Below are positions 34,626 through 46,464 of a stretch of DNA of 64,000 nt, in pieces. Location: contig JAVLUZ010000208.1 in the NCBI GenBank assembly GCA_036768485.1, positions 590,070 to 654,069 on the forward strand, read 5' to 3'. A program made the translations under genes and the position numbers. The first letter of the stretch is position 1. Each line of letters starts with the position of its first letter. The stretch comes from Mermis nigrescens. Its lineage: Eukaryota; Nematoda; Enoplea; Mermithida; Mermithidae. The notes beneath the pieces were generated by a model. That model ran no database searches. It saw nothing but the letters and a program-made list of their open reading frames with translations, and had not been told where the DNA came from.

Positions 34626-34855
34626 AATTTTTTCCCATTTTTGGTGTCATTTTCAAGAAAGACATATGCGATTTAAAAATCAGATTTTCTCTTAATTTAA
34701 TTAAATTTTTGAATAAAATCGGCATATTTACCAATCCGAATTATCGCAAATCGCAGTGTTTTATTGAATTCAGAGATAAAATTTTTTTTACACTTCCGAC
34801 CAAAATATCCATTCTTAATTTTTAAAAATGGTAATTTTCTTAAAATGTTGTTTAC

Positions 34856-34969
34856 ATAGCTTTGGACTGGAACTTCTTGATCATTCGCCGTCAACAAAGC
34901 GCTCATCTGTTTGTTAGTCAGATTTTTTTCCAATGCGTCGCGAATAGCCCAAAGATCGTCGCTTTGCTT
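34856..34969 (-). CDS. PARP1: PARP1 exon 6: zinc finger 3, N-terminal helices
   Basis: Encodes 38 residues, KQSDDLWAIRDALEKNLTNK and then QMSALLTANDQEVPVQSY. This matches the helical start of the PARP1 Zn3 domain (LIWNIKDELKK...DLKELL...QQVP). The acceptor is TTTTAG/AAG and the donor TAT/GTAAAC, phase 0 at both ends. The 69-bp minisatellite lies about 150 bp upstream in the preceding intron. Confidence 0.9.
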
Positions 34970-35103
34970 CTAAAATTGCCAAATGATTTATTTTATGAGT
35001 GTAAAGAAAATTTTTCCGAATCAAATCGTAAGCAAGATTCCCAAAAAAATCATTTCTATGATGAAAAAACAATAATGTATGTAAGCAAAGACGGTTAAAT
35101 GCA

Positions 35104-36735
35104 AAGTTTTTCTAGTCAAAGCGTTGAATGACATAACTATCCGTTTTATAATAAAAAACGACACAGTAAACGAAGACGCATTAAAAAGTGAACAAGATTT
35201 ATGAGTTATTCGTTTTACGATGAAAAGGCGGCGTCATAAACAAACAGCTTTTAGTGTAAACAAGATTTACAAGTGACTCATTTTATGATGGAAAGGCGAC
35301 GTCATAAACAAAGACGCTTATAGTGTAAACGAGATTTATGAGTGATTCATTTTATGATAAAAAACGACGTTTTAAACAAAGACGCATTAAAAAGTGTAGA
35401 CAAGATTTATGAGTGATTCGTTTTATAATGGAAAGGCGACGTAATAAAGCAAAGAAGCTGTATAATGTAAACAAGATTTATGAGTGATTCATTTTATGAT
35501 GGAAAGGCGACGTGATAAAGAAAGATGCTGTATTGTAAACAAGATTTATGAGTGATTCATTTAATGATGGAAAGGCGACGTGATAAAGAAAGACGCTTAT
35601 AGTGTAAACAAGATTTATGAGTGATTCGTTTTATGATAAAAGGCGACGTAATAAGCAAACACGCTTGTAGTGTAAACAAGATTTATGAGTGATTCATTTT
35701 ATGATGGAAAGGCGACGTCATAAACAAAGACGCTTATAGTGTAAACAAGATTTACAAGTGACTCATTTTATGATGGAAAGGCGACGTCATAAACAAAGAC
35801 GCTTATAGTGTAAACAAGATTTATAAGTGATTCATTTTATGATAAAAAACGACATTTTAAACAAAGACGCATTAAAAAGTGAGCAAGATTTATGAGTGAT
35901 TCGTTTTATGATGGAAAGGCGACGTAATAAGCAAAGACGCTTATAATGTAAACAAGATTTATGAGTGATTCATTTTATGATAGAAATACGACATTGTAAA
36001 CAAAGACGCATTATAAAGCGAGCAAGATATATGAGTGATTCGTTTTATGATGGAAAGGCGACGTAATAAGCGAAGACGCTTATAGTGTAAACAAGATTTA
36101 TGAGTGATTCATTTTATGATGGAAAGGCGACGTCATAAACAAAGACGCTTATAGTGTAAACAAGATTTACGAGTGACTCATTTTATGATGGAAAGGCGAC
36201 GTCATAAACAAAGACGCTTATAGTGTAAACAAGATTTATGAGTGATTCATTTTATGATGGAAAGGCGACGTCATAAACAAAGACGCTATAGTGTAAACAA
36301 GATTTATGAGTGATTCATTTTATGATGGAAAGGTGACGTCATAAACAAAGACGCTTATAGTGTAAACAAGATCTATGATTGATTCATTTTATGATGGAAA
36401 GACGACGTCATAAACAAATACACATAGTGTAAACAAGATTTATGAGTGATTCATTTTATGATGGAAAGGCGACGTCATAAACAAAGACGCTCATAGTGTA
36501 AACAAGATTTATGAGTGATTCATTTTATCATGGAAATGCGATATCATAAACAAAGACGCTTATAGTGTAAACAAGATTTATGAGTCGGGGCGCGATTCAT
36601 TTTCATGATAAAAGAAACGAGAGTGTGAAAAAATGACGCGTTGCAGTGTTTGAGTCAAGGCTCTTAATTCATAAGTTATTCATTTTCATGAAGGATAATC
36701 GAAGATGAAAATGAATGCGCCTTACAGTGTAAACA
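35104..36735 (+). repeat. 69-bp minisatellite, about 23 units, in a PARP1 intron
   Basis: The unit reads TGTAAACAAGATTTATGAGT then GATTCATTTTATGATGGAAA then GGCGACGTCATAAACAAAGA then CGCTTATAG. Central units are almost identical; the edges (35100-35250 and 36580-36735) are diverged. Some units have ACATTTTAAAC in place of GACGTCATAAAC, which gives a higher-order pattern. Confidence 0.93.
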
Positions 36736-36974
36736 AGATTTTTGACATGTATATAAACAACATCTTTCCCGAACAATTTTAAATTTATGACTCATTCAAT
36801 TGTTTATTTTCCCCTACATACATATATGAATATATTCATTTATATTCATTTATGCATATTCGTTGTAAACAAAGACGTATTGCTTGCAGTAAAAACAAAT
36901 TTTCGAGTCAAGGCGTTAATTGTGAAAGTATTGCGAATTCTAGTCCAAAGGGGACCAAACAGCATACATATTTA

Positions 36975-37378
36975 CATACTACAGTCCATACATAATCTTG
37001 GGGGACTATAAGGGGTTTTCACCCCCGCCCCCACGAAAAATTTTCACCCCCTCCCCCAGAATTCGCGATTTGATTTTTTATAAGTTCCCAAAAATTTCTT
37101 GGAAAGTCGTAGGAGGGATGGTCTTTTGAGCATTTTTAGCTAATCTATTTGCTCAAAAGTGTCAGATTTGCGGCGTACAATAATGTCTTGACTATATTTT
37201 TTTTAATTTATTCTGCTTTTTTCAATTTTTTCTGAATTTTTTTAAAATGTTTTTATGCTCTAGAAAGATAGAGCATCGTCAGAAACGCCAAAAACGATGC
37301 TTTTGACTCGTACCCAGCATTTCGGGTCCCAAAAAGGCACTCTATGATCCCCCAGAATTTCTACGCTGTCCATGTCTG
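36975..37378 (-). mobile_element. A-family copy, reverse orientation
   Basis: Begins CCATACATAATCTTGGGG and ends AATTTCTACGCTGTCCATGT, with the hairpin GCTCTAGAAAGATAGAGC at 37257-37274. The GC palindrome is degraded in this copy. Confidence 0.7.
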
Positions 37379-37959
37379 TACTACGCTACACACTTTACAA
37401 ATATAGATATGTATATAAATAAAAAACATACACAAGTACGGTATATGTATGTAATACAAGATACAAATATAAATAAAACATATGCATATAAAAATAAGAT
37501 ATACGACTTATTTAAAAAATAAAAATAAGCAGTCGAGCATTTAAAACATACGAGCATACGTAACTATATTGTACATCTGTATGAATATTGAGTATTAAAA
37601 AACATTTGTATGTAAGCATGTAAGTTTGTCTCACGAATCAAAAATTGATAAATATAAATGTTTCGTTTCCATTTCAAAGGGCGTTTTGTAAAAAACGCAC
37701 GCAAAGCGTGTCCCACACGGGTTGAATGATTTCAAAAATTAAAATCGAAGCATAACCGCCTGCTTTAAATTTCGAACCATACATATTTCATATACGTAAC
37801 CAAAAAACTGAGTCCTTGCTCGCCTGTCTTCCGTTCATTTAATTGGCACCCAGCCAATTATAAGCAGAAAAGGTCGAGAAATGACGAGCTATTCCCGAAT
37901 TTAGAGCCGTCCATTTAATTGCTAACCGTTCAGTAATTTTCCAAAATTTTTTACTTACA
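37379..37959. other. PARP1 intron, nothing recognised
   Basis: TATGTATATAAATAA-type low-complexity sequence to 37630, then unique sequence to the J element. Confidence 0.5.
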
Positions 37960-38716
37960 TTGGTTGCCATGAATGATGACGCGCTATCACCCTCAGAATT
38001 ATAATAGATGGTGCGTCGCGAGCGCCGCGTTTCGTCCATCATGCGCTATTATCTCTTTTTTATTATTATGCGCCATTAATCTGTATCATCCCGTTAACCT
38101 GGCGATGCGGACGGCGCAATTTAGCTATTAATAGCGCCAACAAGAAGGAAGAGCGCACGTGAATGCTGGAAGCGCGCGCGTGTGAATGTCGCTCTATATT
38201 TAGGCGAGCCAACATTAAAATCAATATTTTTGCAAGCCGAGCACTGTCTATTAATTATTATTTATATATTAAGTCATCTAAAAAACTTCAATAGCATTTT
38301 TAGAGGTTTTTTACAAATCAATTCGAAATGTTTAAAAACTCCTTAATCAGTGCTGCGTACATCGCTCTGTATTGCGTACCTTTCTGCAAAATTCTTCATC
38401 GTCCATCGTCGGCTTGCAAAAAATATTGATTTTAATGTTTGCTCGCCTGAATATAGAACTAGCATTCACGTGCGCATTTCCAGCTTCACGTGCGCATTTC
38501 CAGCATTCACGTGCGCGCTTCCTTCTTGTTGGCGCTATTAATAGCTAAATTGCGCCGTCCACATCGCCAGATTAACGGGATGATACAGATTAATGGCATT
38601 TAATAATAAAAAAGAGATAATAACGCATGATGGACGAAACGCGGCGCTCGCGACGCACTATCTATTATAATTCTGAGGGTGATAGCGCGTCATCTTTCAT
38701 GGTGACAACTGTATAT
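37960..38716 (+). mobile_element. J copy with extended arms and a central insert
   Basis: Left arm starts TTGGTTGCCATGAATGATGA; right arm ends CATCTTTCATGGTGACAAC. Beyond the usual J arms the palindrome continues: GGCGAGCCAACATTAAAATC at 38203-38222 mirrors GATTTTAATGTTTGCTCGCC at 38429-38448. Each arm is about 285 bp around a ~170 bp unpaired centre. Confidence 0.85.
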
Positions 38717-39353
38717 GCTTTAAAATTTCTCGACGTTGCCTGTTGCTTCAATTTGTAGTTTTTTAATTTTAATTCAATTTTTTCCCGCTGCGAAATCGTC
38801 GTCAGTGTGCTGCTATTATTCAATATTGATCCATTTTTTCTTTCAAAAATATGTTTTATTAATTTCTGCTCGCATATCAAATTTCAATACAAAAAAAGCG
38901 TTTGTATGTTAAAAAATGATTGCATTTTTCATACGTAAACAAAAATTTTATATTAAGTTATTAATTGCTAAAAAATTATTTATAACATTTTTACAATTAA
39001 TGCAAACATTTATTTATTATATTTTGTTATCATATTAAAATTTGACTGAAGTAATAATAACATTACGATTATTTAATAAATTTTTCAAAATCAATTTTTA
39101 TTTCCATATTAATTTACGCAGCTTTGAAATTTGAATAGTCAAATATTGAATTTGAAAAAATTTAGAATCACTTGTTTACACCTGCTTTGATTTTAAATTA
39201 GAAACAAAAAGTTAACCATTGTAAATTTTCTGATAATCCAAAAATGGTCTTGCAATAATTTTTCTTCGTGTATATACATATGTCCTTTAAAATTTTGCTC
39301 ACGTTTCAAATTTGTAATAAAGTTTATAAATCTTAAAGGCAAGAAAACTGTAC
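38717..39353. other. PARP1 intron, nothing recognised
   Basis: A 54-codon minus-strand open stretch (38720-38880) contains KLKQQATSR but fails as a PARP1 exon; see rejected items. Confidence 0.5.
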
Positions 39354-39450
39354 TTTTAGCTGGTCTCGCAACGAATCCGTATTTCCATTCTCCACTTTTT
39401 GTCTTTTTGCGACGCTTCCATTGACTGCATCTTGTTCGACGGGTCTTTTT
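39354..39450 (-). CDS. PARP1: PARP1 exon 5: linker with bipartite nuclear localisation signal
   Basis: Encodes KRPVEQDAVNGSVAKRQK and then VENGNTDSLRDQLK. Two basic clusters (KR and KRQK) about 12 residues apart sit where PARP1 carries its bipartite nuclear localisation signal. The DEVD caspase site known from vertebrate PARP1 is not visible. The acceptor is TTTTTTCAG/A and the donor AAA/GTACAG. The frame is fixed by exon phase, since another frame is also open here. Confidence 0.82.
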
Positions 39451-40339
39451 CTGAAAAAATCGATAAATAGATCTAGCAAGCAAAATAAATACAAAATTAT
39501 AATAATTAATTATTATCTAATTATAATTGATTCATTATAATGTTTAATTAATTATAATGTTTTAATAATTAATTATTATAATTAATTATTATCTAAAAAT
39601 AATTGATTAATTACAATGTTTAATTAATTATAATGCTTAAAAACATGCTTGATATTACATTCATTCATACTATAGCCCATTGCACGCACGTGTTCAAAAT
39701 TTATTTGGGAAATTTATAAACAGGAGAAAAAACGTAGAAATGGTCTAAAAACACAAACTTTTTACCAACAAAATGCAGGCAGGTAAAATCTCAGCCCTTG
39801 GATATACTGTAGTTCCCTATTCAGCCACGTTTTTTCTTAAAAGCTCAAATAATTGCATAAAACCGCCGAAAAACTGTAATGCACTTTCTAAATATATTTT
39901 AGCAGGTCTAAAAATTTTGATTGGCATCAAAAATTGTACAAAAAATTGTATTTTCAAAAATTTAACTTGAGATAAATATTTTGATATTTACAGATTAATT
40001 TAAAATAAGACATTTTATTCAAAATATTCAAATATTTAAAGTTTAATATTCATCAATTTACGTAAAATGTTTTGTTTAAGATGTAAAACTTTGGCAGTTT
40101 CCGCCTAATTACATGCAAAGATAGCCGACGTCTGAGATTTAAATGTCCAAGTTTTTAATCAAACATCAAAGGATGCCGACTTCAAATTAAACTACATAAT
40201 TAAGAAAATAAAGCCTGATATATAAGTTGAGCAAATATAAGATTATCATGAAAGTTTAAAATTAGCGCATAACATAAATAAAAATAGGAAGAAAACCTTG
40301 ATATAAAAATAGAAATTTCAAAAATAAAAAATAACAATG
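39451..40339. other. PARP1 intron, AT-rich
   Basis: Near 39490-39640 a tandem of TAATTAATTATAAT-type sequence forms imperfect palindromes. No exon seen. Confidence 0.5.
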
Positions 40340-40860
<521 letters not shown>

Positions 40861-40903
40861 AATTAACTTATTATCATGGTTTGAAGAACAGCAAAATACA
40901 CAC

Positions 40904-40969
40904 TCAGGTTTCGTCATCTCTTTACACATAATTTTATCTTCGTCGCTGAGCGTCTGGAAACCACTGATC
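40904..40969 (-). CDS. PARP1: PARP1 exon 4: end of zinc finger 2 domain
   Basis: A 66-base exon encoding ISGFQTLSDEDKIMCKEMTKP, aligned with the LKGFSLLATEDKE segment of PARP1. The acceptor is TTTCACAG/G. The donor GA/GTGTGT leaves phase 2, which agrees with the single A that opens exon 5. The large TTA microsatellite begins about 50 bp beyond the donor. Confidence 0.88.
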
Positions 40970-41333
40970 CTGTGAAAGAATACATAATTGTTATAAAGTA
41001 AAGCGACAAATTGGGCAATTTAAAGAATCGAAACTGCTCCGACCACATTATTTAAAGAGATTAGAAAGCAAATCTGGACGATGGAAAACCATAAAACGCT
41101 ATATAAATTTCTTTAAAGAAATAATAATGAAGACAAAAATAACTCAAAAATAAATTTAAAAAAGAAATCGGAACAAAAGAATAAAAGATTTCAGAGTAGA
41201 TGCATAAGAACGCTAGTGTAAACAAGATTAGAAGGCGGTTTCGGTCACCAATCCTGCTTAAACTCAATGCAAACAGCAGCGGAGCAAATCCAGCGTCAAT
41301 GTCCCAAATTATAGAGTGGTTTTGAGAGATGAG

Positions 41334-41496
41334 CAGGCACGTACCTCTGGGGGAATGGAGGGGTTGGGACCCCCCCCCAAATTCAGGAAAATATGACTTT
41401 TAAACGTCATTTTGTGCTACTTTTGGCTTTTTTGGGCTTAGTCCCCCCGAAAATTGGTGTTAATCCCCCAAAATAGGACGGCCAGCCGCGTGCCTA
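41334..41496 (+). mobile_element. F: short hAT-like element with exact 8-bp target duplication
   Basis: A 163-bp element with CAGGCACGTACCTCTGG at the left and CAGCCGCGTGCCTA at the right. It is flanked by GAGATGAG at 41326-41333 and 41497-41504. The interior has the TTTTTTGGGCTTAGTCCCCC segment shared by all F copies. Confidence 0.9.
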
Positions 41497-41544
41497 GAGA
41501 TGAGAATAGCTAGGCTAAACTTTCGGGGAAAGAGGGGTGATTGG

Positions 41545-41775
41545 AGGATCCCAGGTTTCAGTTTTCAGTATTATATTAAGGGTTCATCTTGGGTAATGAA
41601 AGGTGGGGTATGTAAATGATCTCCTAATTTCGAACCAAAAATGGCGAAAAAACGCCGATAAATGGCCTATAAACGCAAAATTTAGCCAAAAAGAGGACGG
41701 GAAGATCTAACTTTTCTGACTTGGGGGCGGAGAGAACGACCTCGGGAGGGATCTTCATCCCACCTTAAATGTACG
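41545..41775 (-). repeat. G-family copy, diverged
   Basis: Has the AATGATCTCCTAATTTCGAACC and CTGACTTGGGGGCGG segments in G order. The ends are eroded. Confidence 0.5.
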
Positions 41776-42024
41776 AGTCGGGTTAAATGACTTTCTATTT
41801 ATCGCCAACAAATGACAAAAATGGGTTCAGGGCTATAAAAATGAAATAATTGATAGTAAACAATAAATAAAAAATAGATAATAAAAAATCAAACATAAAT
41901 AAAAGTAATAATACTAATAAAATACGGCCCAAGACGCAAGTTTATGCCGAAAACGTGGAGGGGGAGGCAAAAACTACCGACTATGATGGGGTGGGAATGG
42001 CTAACTTAGATTCGGGGATCCCGA

Positions 42025-42432
42025 CATATGTGCACAGCACGGAAATTCTGGGTAATGGCTAAACTATAAAGTGCTTTTAGGGCCCAAAACGGTAAGTACG
42101 CGTCAAAAACATCATTTTTCAGCGTTCCCGAAGATGCTCTATCTATCTAGAGCATAAAAACATGAAAAAATTTCGAAAAAAAATTCAAAAAAGTCGAACA
42201 AATAGAACAAAATATAGTCAAAACCTGAGTGTAATGGCATGAAGCGCCGAAAACTTGGCACTTTTGGCAAATAGATAGCTAAAAATGCTTTAAAAAATCA
42301 CCATTTCTACAAATTTTCAGAAAATTTCTGGGAACTCCCCAAAAAATCGCCAATTCTAGGAGGGGAGGGATATAGAAAAAATTTTTGAGGGGAAAGAGTT
42401 AAAACTTTTTCTGGGGGAGTGGAGTTGAAAAC
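42025..42432 (+). mobile_element. A-family copy
   Basis: Begins GTGCACAGCACGGAAATTCTGG and carries the CTCTATCTATCTAGAGC hairpin and a damaged palindrome (GGCATGAAGCGCC). It abuts an oppositely oriented copy at 42433, forming a large inverted pair. Confidence 0.7.
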
Positions 42433-42805
42433 CATACATGATCTTGGTGGGTTTGAGGGGCCGTTTCACCCCGCCTACCAGAATTCGCGATTTTTTGAAA
42501 GTTCCCAAAAATTTTCTAAAATTTGTAGAAAAGGTGCTAAGCTTTTTAGCCATCTATTTGATCGAAATTGTCAAATTTTTCGGCGCTTGGCGCCATTATA
42601 CTCATGTTTTGACTATTTGTTCGATTTATTCGACTTCTTTTGATTTTTTTCAAGATTTTTTATGTTCTTATACTCTAGAAAGATATAGCATAGTCAGAAA
42701 CGTCGAAAAATGATGTTTTTGACGCTTATCTACCATTTTTGGACCCGGAAAATGTACTTTATTAATTCATCCCTCCCGCTAGAATTACCATACTGTGCAT
42801 GTCTG
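42433..42805 (-). mobile_element. A-family copy, head-to-head with its neighbour
   Basis: Begins CATACATGATCTTGG and ends near ACCATACTGTGCATGTCTG. It carries GGCGCTTGGCGCC and the TCTAGAAAGATATAGC hairpin. Together with 42025-42432 it forms an inverted arrangement of about 780 bp. Confidence 0.7.
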
Positions 42806-42840
42806 TTGAAAACCCCCAAATCCCCCCAGTCCACGTATGC

Positions 42841-43076
42841 ACACCTAAGCGTGGGGGCTTTGGGGGTATGCACCCCCCCGAGAAACTAAAATACCCCACA
42901 GAATTCAATTTTTGAAATTTTTTTGTCTTTTCGCAATTTTTTATGAAAAATGAATAGTGCTCGATAAGAAACGTTGAAAAATGGTGTTTTTTCGCCATAC
43001 CATCATTTTTAAAGCCATTTTTTGATCTTCAAAAAATCTTGAGCCCCTCCCAGAATTTCGGTGCCGCCCACCTATG
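42841..43076 (-). mobile_element. C-family copy next to PARP1 exon 3
   Basis: Reverse-oriented copy from CACACCTAAGCGTGGGGG to GGTGCCGCCCACCTATG. Its right end lies about 30 bp from the exon 3 donor. No clear target duplication. Confidence 0.8.
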
Positions 43077-43105
43077 CATCCCACCGAGCCCTGTTATCTA
43101 AAGAC

Positions 43106-43211
43106 CTCTCTACTAACTCGTCTGCGGCCACATGAAATCCAATTTCGTCCTTCCGCTTAATGGCGCAATCGAAATGAAAGAACTTTTTGTTCATTCCGAT
43201 TCGGATGGAGC
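43106..43211 (-). CDS. PARP1: PARP1 exon 3: second half of zinc finger 2
   Basis: Encodes GSIRIGMNKKFFHFDC followed by AIKRKDEIGF, matching the Zn2 stretch with its His (FHFDC) and fourth Cys ligand. The donor GAGAG/GTCTTT leaves two bases, completed by the G that opens exon 4. The acceptor CAAAAG/GC gives a start phase needing one base that exon 2 does not supply. A minus-oriented C element begins about 30 bp beyond the donor. Confidence 0.9.
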
Positions 43212-43534
43212 CTTTTGGAAAAGTAATTCAAGTAATTGTAAAAAAAACAAGGAAATATACGTCAATTTTTGAAAATTTCAAACTTTATCAATAATGCGAA
43301 TATACATAACTTTTTGATAATACCAGTAATTTTGAGACTTTTACCTTCCAAATTTGCCAGACAAATTTATAATTTACGGCGCATCGCGAGGACGACGATA
43401 TTTTGATGAAAAAATTTGGATATAGGATACGGAAATCTTTAGAATAAGGTTTTGCCAAAAAAAAGTAAAGATAAATATAAAAACAGACGAAAATAAATAA
43501 ATTTTAAACAAATATGCACGTGCATCAGGCATGC

Positions 43535-44345
43535 GCAGCATGGGAATTCTATGAGGGTGAAATTTCAAAGTGCCTCTTTCTGGCCCAAAAACGATGGGTA
43601 CCATAAGTGCACAAGGTCAGGGTCGGCAGAGGGGGTGGTGAAATCCCAAAAATCCCAAACAATTAACTTGACGTTCACGATTTTTTGCCTGTTTAAACGA
43701 CTAAAATGGTCAAAATAGTCTATAAAACGTTTTTTCGTGGTAATATCACATTTTAAACGTATTTTTAGTCCATTTTGACCGCATTATCACTTTTAACAGT
43801 GAAACATGCACAAATTTAGCAATTTCGGGCGCTTTTTGAGTAAAAAGTACTTAAAAGTACTAATCTGGCGCAAAGCGCCGGAAAAATTTTGACATTTTTA
43901 CTGCTTTTGAGCTCAAAGATGATGCAAAAAACGTTCCATCAGCCCAAAATCCCGGGACACTCCTTGTCCGGCTGACCCTTGAGTAGAGGGGTAATACCGC
44001 CCTCATCCTACCTATGTGCATGCATTATGGGTACGTGTCAAACACGTCTTTTTACGACGTTCCTGACGATACGCTATCTATCTAGAGCATAAAAAAGTAA
44101 ATTTTCGAAAAAAATCAACAAAAATCGAACAAATTGAGCAAAATATAGTTAAAACATGAGTATATGGCGCGAAGCGCCGAAAATTTGACACTTTTGGGCA
44201 AAGAGATAGCTAAAAACGCCAAAATAAGCATTTTTTGTACAAATTTTCAGGAAATTTTTGGAAGCGTCCGAAAAAATCGCGAATTCTGGGGGATGGAAAT
44301 TATTCTAGGGGATGAAACATCCAAAACCCCACCCAAGAATATGTA
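43535..44345 (+). mobile_element. A-family copy split by a B element
   Basis: The left part (43535-43601) starts CATGGGAATTCT, and the right part (44035-44345) resumes with CGTGTCAAACACG, the hairpin, GGCGCGAAGCGCC at about 44166 and the CCCAAGAATATG end. The interruption is an exact 425-bp B insertion. Confidence 0.8.
43602..44026 (+). mobile_element. B-family element with exact 8-bp target duplication
   Basis: A 425-bp element starting CATAAGTGCACAAGGTCAGG and ending TATGTGCATGCATT. It is flanked by ATGGGTAC at 43594-43601 and 44027-44034. It carries GGCGCAAAGCGCC near 43866 and a GTCCGGCTGACCCTT block near its right end. It is inserted in an A copy, which defines the B ends. Confidence 0.88.
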
Positions 44346-44712
44346 CGATGTGCATAATTACTTCTTGAACGTGAAATAAGCGTTCAAAAACTAAGCTTTT
44401 AATTCAAGCCAAGGTTCGTAATACTGGCCACAAAATCTAAGACTCATACATCCATTTACTATGCCCATGTTTATTAGACCAACGTTATAAGATAGGGTTT
44501 ACTCGCATGTTTAACACAGGCGAGCTAAAACATACATACGACGTATTCCGAGCTAAAAAATTGACAAGCAAACAACGGTGAAGTTTGCAGTTGGACGAGT
44601 TGTCAAATTTGGTGGCGAATTTAGCGATTGTAAAATAAGTTTTTTGTTGTTTTTTGTTTTGTTGTTTATTGTTTTGTTTTTTTCGTTTTCTTAATTATTT
44701 AGCTTCGTGTAC

Positions 44713-44979
44713 TTTTTGAATTTTTTCATCGCACAGCCTGCATTTCGAAGTGGATCCTTTCGAATATTCAACGTTGAACGAAACGGACCCGTTTAAGCTG
44801 GGCGAATCGTAAGGCGGTTTGGAATTTTTCCCGCTAGCGATTTCGGCCCTCAATTTTTCCTGATCGTCCCAACGCAATCGATCGAATCCGTGCAAATCTT
44901 GAACGTCGTAAACGCGAGTTTTACGCCAAAAACACTTATAATGGTGCCACATTGGAATGCGACCGTCGAAATGCGGGCT
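44713..44979 (-). CDS. PARP1: PARP1 exon 2: end of zinc finger 1 and start of zinc finger 2
   Basis: Encodes 89 residues from SPHFDGRIPMWHHYKC to CDEKIQK. WHHYKC supplies the His and Cys ligands that complete Zn1, and LRWDDQEKLR is the conserved helix after it. VEYSKGSTSKCRLC supplies the first two Cys ligands of Zn2. The acceptor is TTCAG/AGC. The likely donor is AAA/GTACAC, giving phase 0, which does not match the next exon by one base. Confidence 0.93.
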
Positions 44980-45009
44980 CTGAATGCACGAGAATAAACG
45001 CTCATAAAG

Positions 45010-45150
45010 CGGATTAGGTTTTTTCGGCAGAAAATTACGTTTTTACCATTTTTTGGTACTTTCTTGCCATTTTTGAACAAAAATCGGAGGCGATTTAACC
45101 CCCCCCCCGGAGAAAGATAGCCGGTGACCCCCTCCCATAATTACGAGCCG
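45010..45150 (+). repeat. G-family fragment beside PARP1 exon 2
   Basis: TTGAACAAAAATCGGAGGCG and CCCCCTCCCATAATTACGAG are the right half of G. It begins about 30 bp upstream of the exon 2 acceptor. Confidence 0.55.
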
Positions 45151-45154
45151 CTGC

Positions 45155-45575
45155 GCCATAGGCAAACGAGGTCAGGGTCTGCAGGCGAGGGGTGAAATCG
45201 CAAAAATCCGAAACAGTAAATTAAACGTTTGCGAGTTTTTGCCATATTCACGACCAAAATGGTCAACATAGCCTATAAAACGTTTTTTCGTGGTAATATC
45301 GCATTTGAAAGCATTTTTATTTCATTTTGACTGCACCATATCATTTTTAACACTGAAAAATGCAAAAATTCATCAATTTTGGGCGCTTTTTGAGTTAAAA
45401 GTACTCAAACGTACTAATCTGGCGCGAAACGCCTGAAAAATGTTGACGTTTTTGCTGCTTTTGACCTCGAAAATGGTGCAAAAAAACGTTCCATCAGCTC
45501 AAAATCGCCGGACAGTACCTGTCCGGCTCACCCTTCAGGGGGTGATACCCTCCTCAACCCCTATGTGCATCACAC
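45155..45575 (+). mobile_element. B-family copy
   Basis: Starts near CCATAGGCAAACGAGGTCAG and ends CTATGTGCATCACACATG, with GGCGCGAAACGCC near 45420 and the GTCCGGCTCACCCTTCAGG block. A hairpin-like CCCTATG/CATAGGG pair lies at its right edge. Confidence 0.75.
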
Positions 45576-45834
45576 ATGGGCATAGGGGGGTAAGGGGGTG
45601 TTACCCCTACCTCAGGCGATGTTGAGAAAACGAAAGGAGCCGCAAGACAATTTTGAGTTTGGTGTGGTAAAAGGGCCGCAAATTCCACTCGAAAACTGTA
45701 AAATTATCAAATTTCAAATTTTTTTTGGCGCTTCGCACCGTATTGAAAATCTCTTTATTCTTTCATAGTTATTAGAGATGCATAATTTGACGGAGATACA
45801 TTAGTAAACTTGAAAAGAGCAGTTCAAGCACACA

Positions 45835-46400
45835 AAACGCATTTTGGTATGTATATTACAGCAAAAACACTAAAATTCAGGTTTTTAGTTAGGTACCGTC
45901 TTTGTTCATGTAAAAATGAACCTTGTACAAAAATAATGACTCCAATTCACGGTTTTTTTTTGTATTCGGCAAAGATTTTTCGCGATGTACAAAGACTTTT
46001 GGGGACCGTCTTTGTACATGTACAAAGATTTTTTGGAAGACAAAAAGTGCAAAAAAAGCTTCGAAATTCGCAAAATTCTCGGCGCTCCGCGCCGAAATGA
46101 GCAATTGTGTGTTCTATATATCTTTATAATTTCAGAAATTGCATTTTGAAAGGAAAAATGCCAAATTTTTTGGCGCTTCGCGCCGTTTTGACACGATTAT
46201 TACTGATTTTTGCCCTCAGAAACCTAGAAATTGCTAAAATACGTAACCAAAGGTCGAACAACTCTGTTTTTGCCACACTAAAATCGCTACTGTACCATAT
46301 TATAGTACCCAAAAATTTGTGTGTACGAAATGTACAAAGACTTTTAGGGACCATCTTTGTACATGTACAAACAGACCTTGTACAAAAACAATTGCTTCAA
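45835..46400 (+). repeat. I-family copy, longer
   Basis: Contains repeated GACCGTCTTTGTACATGTAC motifs at about 45895, 46005 and 46350, and the palindromes GGCGCTCCGCGCC (46081) and GGCGCTTCGCGCC (46171). It is homologous in reverse to 31255-31625. A related fragment with GGCGCTTCGCACC lies at 45690-45760. Confidence 0.75.
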
Positions 46401-46464
46401 TTCACTATATTTCTGGATTTTACCCCCTCTAGGCAACTCTACCTTGCCCCTGTATGATGTGCAT

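Noticed and set aside
34348..34695. 115-codon plus-strand open frame
   Set aside because: Covers low-complexity intron and a G-family fragment on the strand opposite to PARP1.
35104..36735. CRISPR-like array
   Set aside because: Units are contiguous 69-bp repeats without variable spacers, in an animal gene intron.
38720..38880. Minus-strand open stretch with KLKQQATSR as a PARP1 zinc finger 3 exon
   Set aside because: Slight resemblance to NKQQVPSG, but a far better match that fits phase was found at 34856-34969, and this stretch lacks a good donor.
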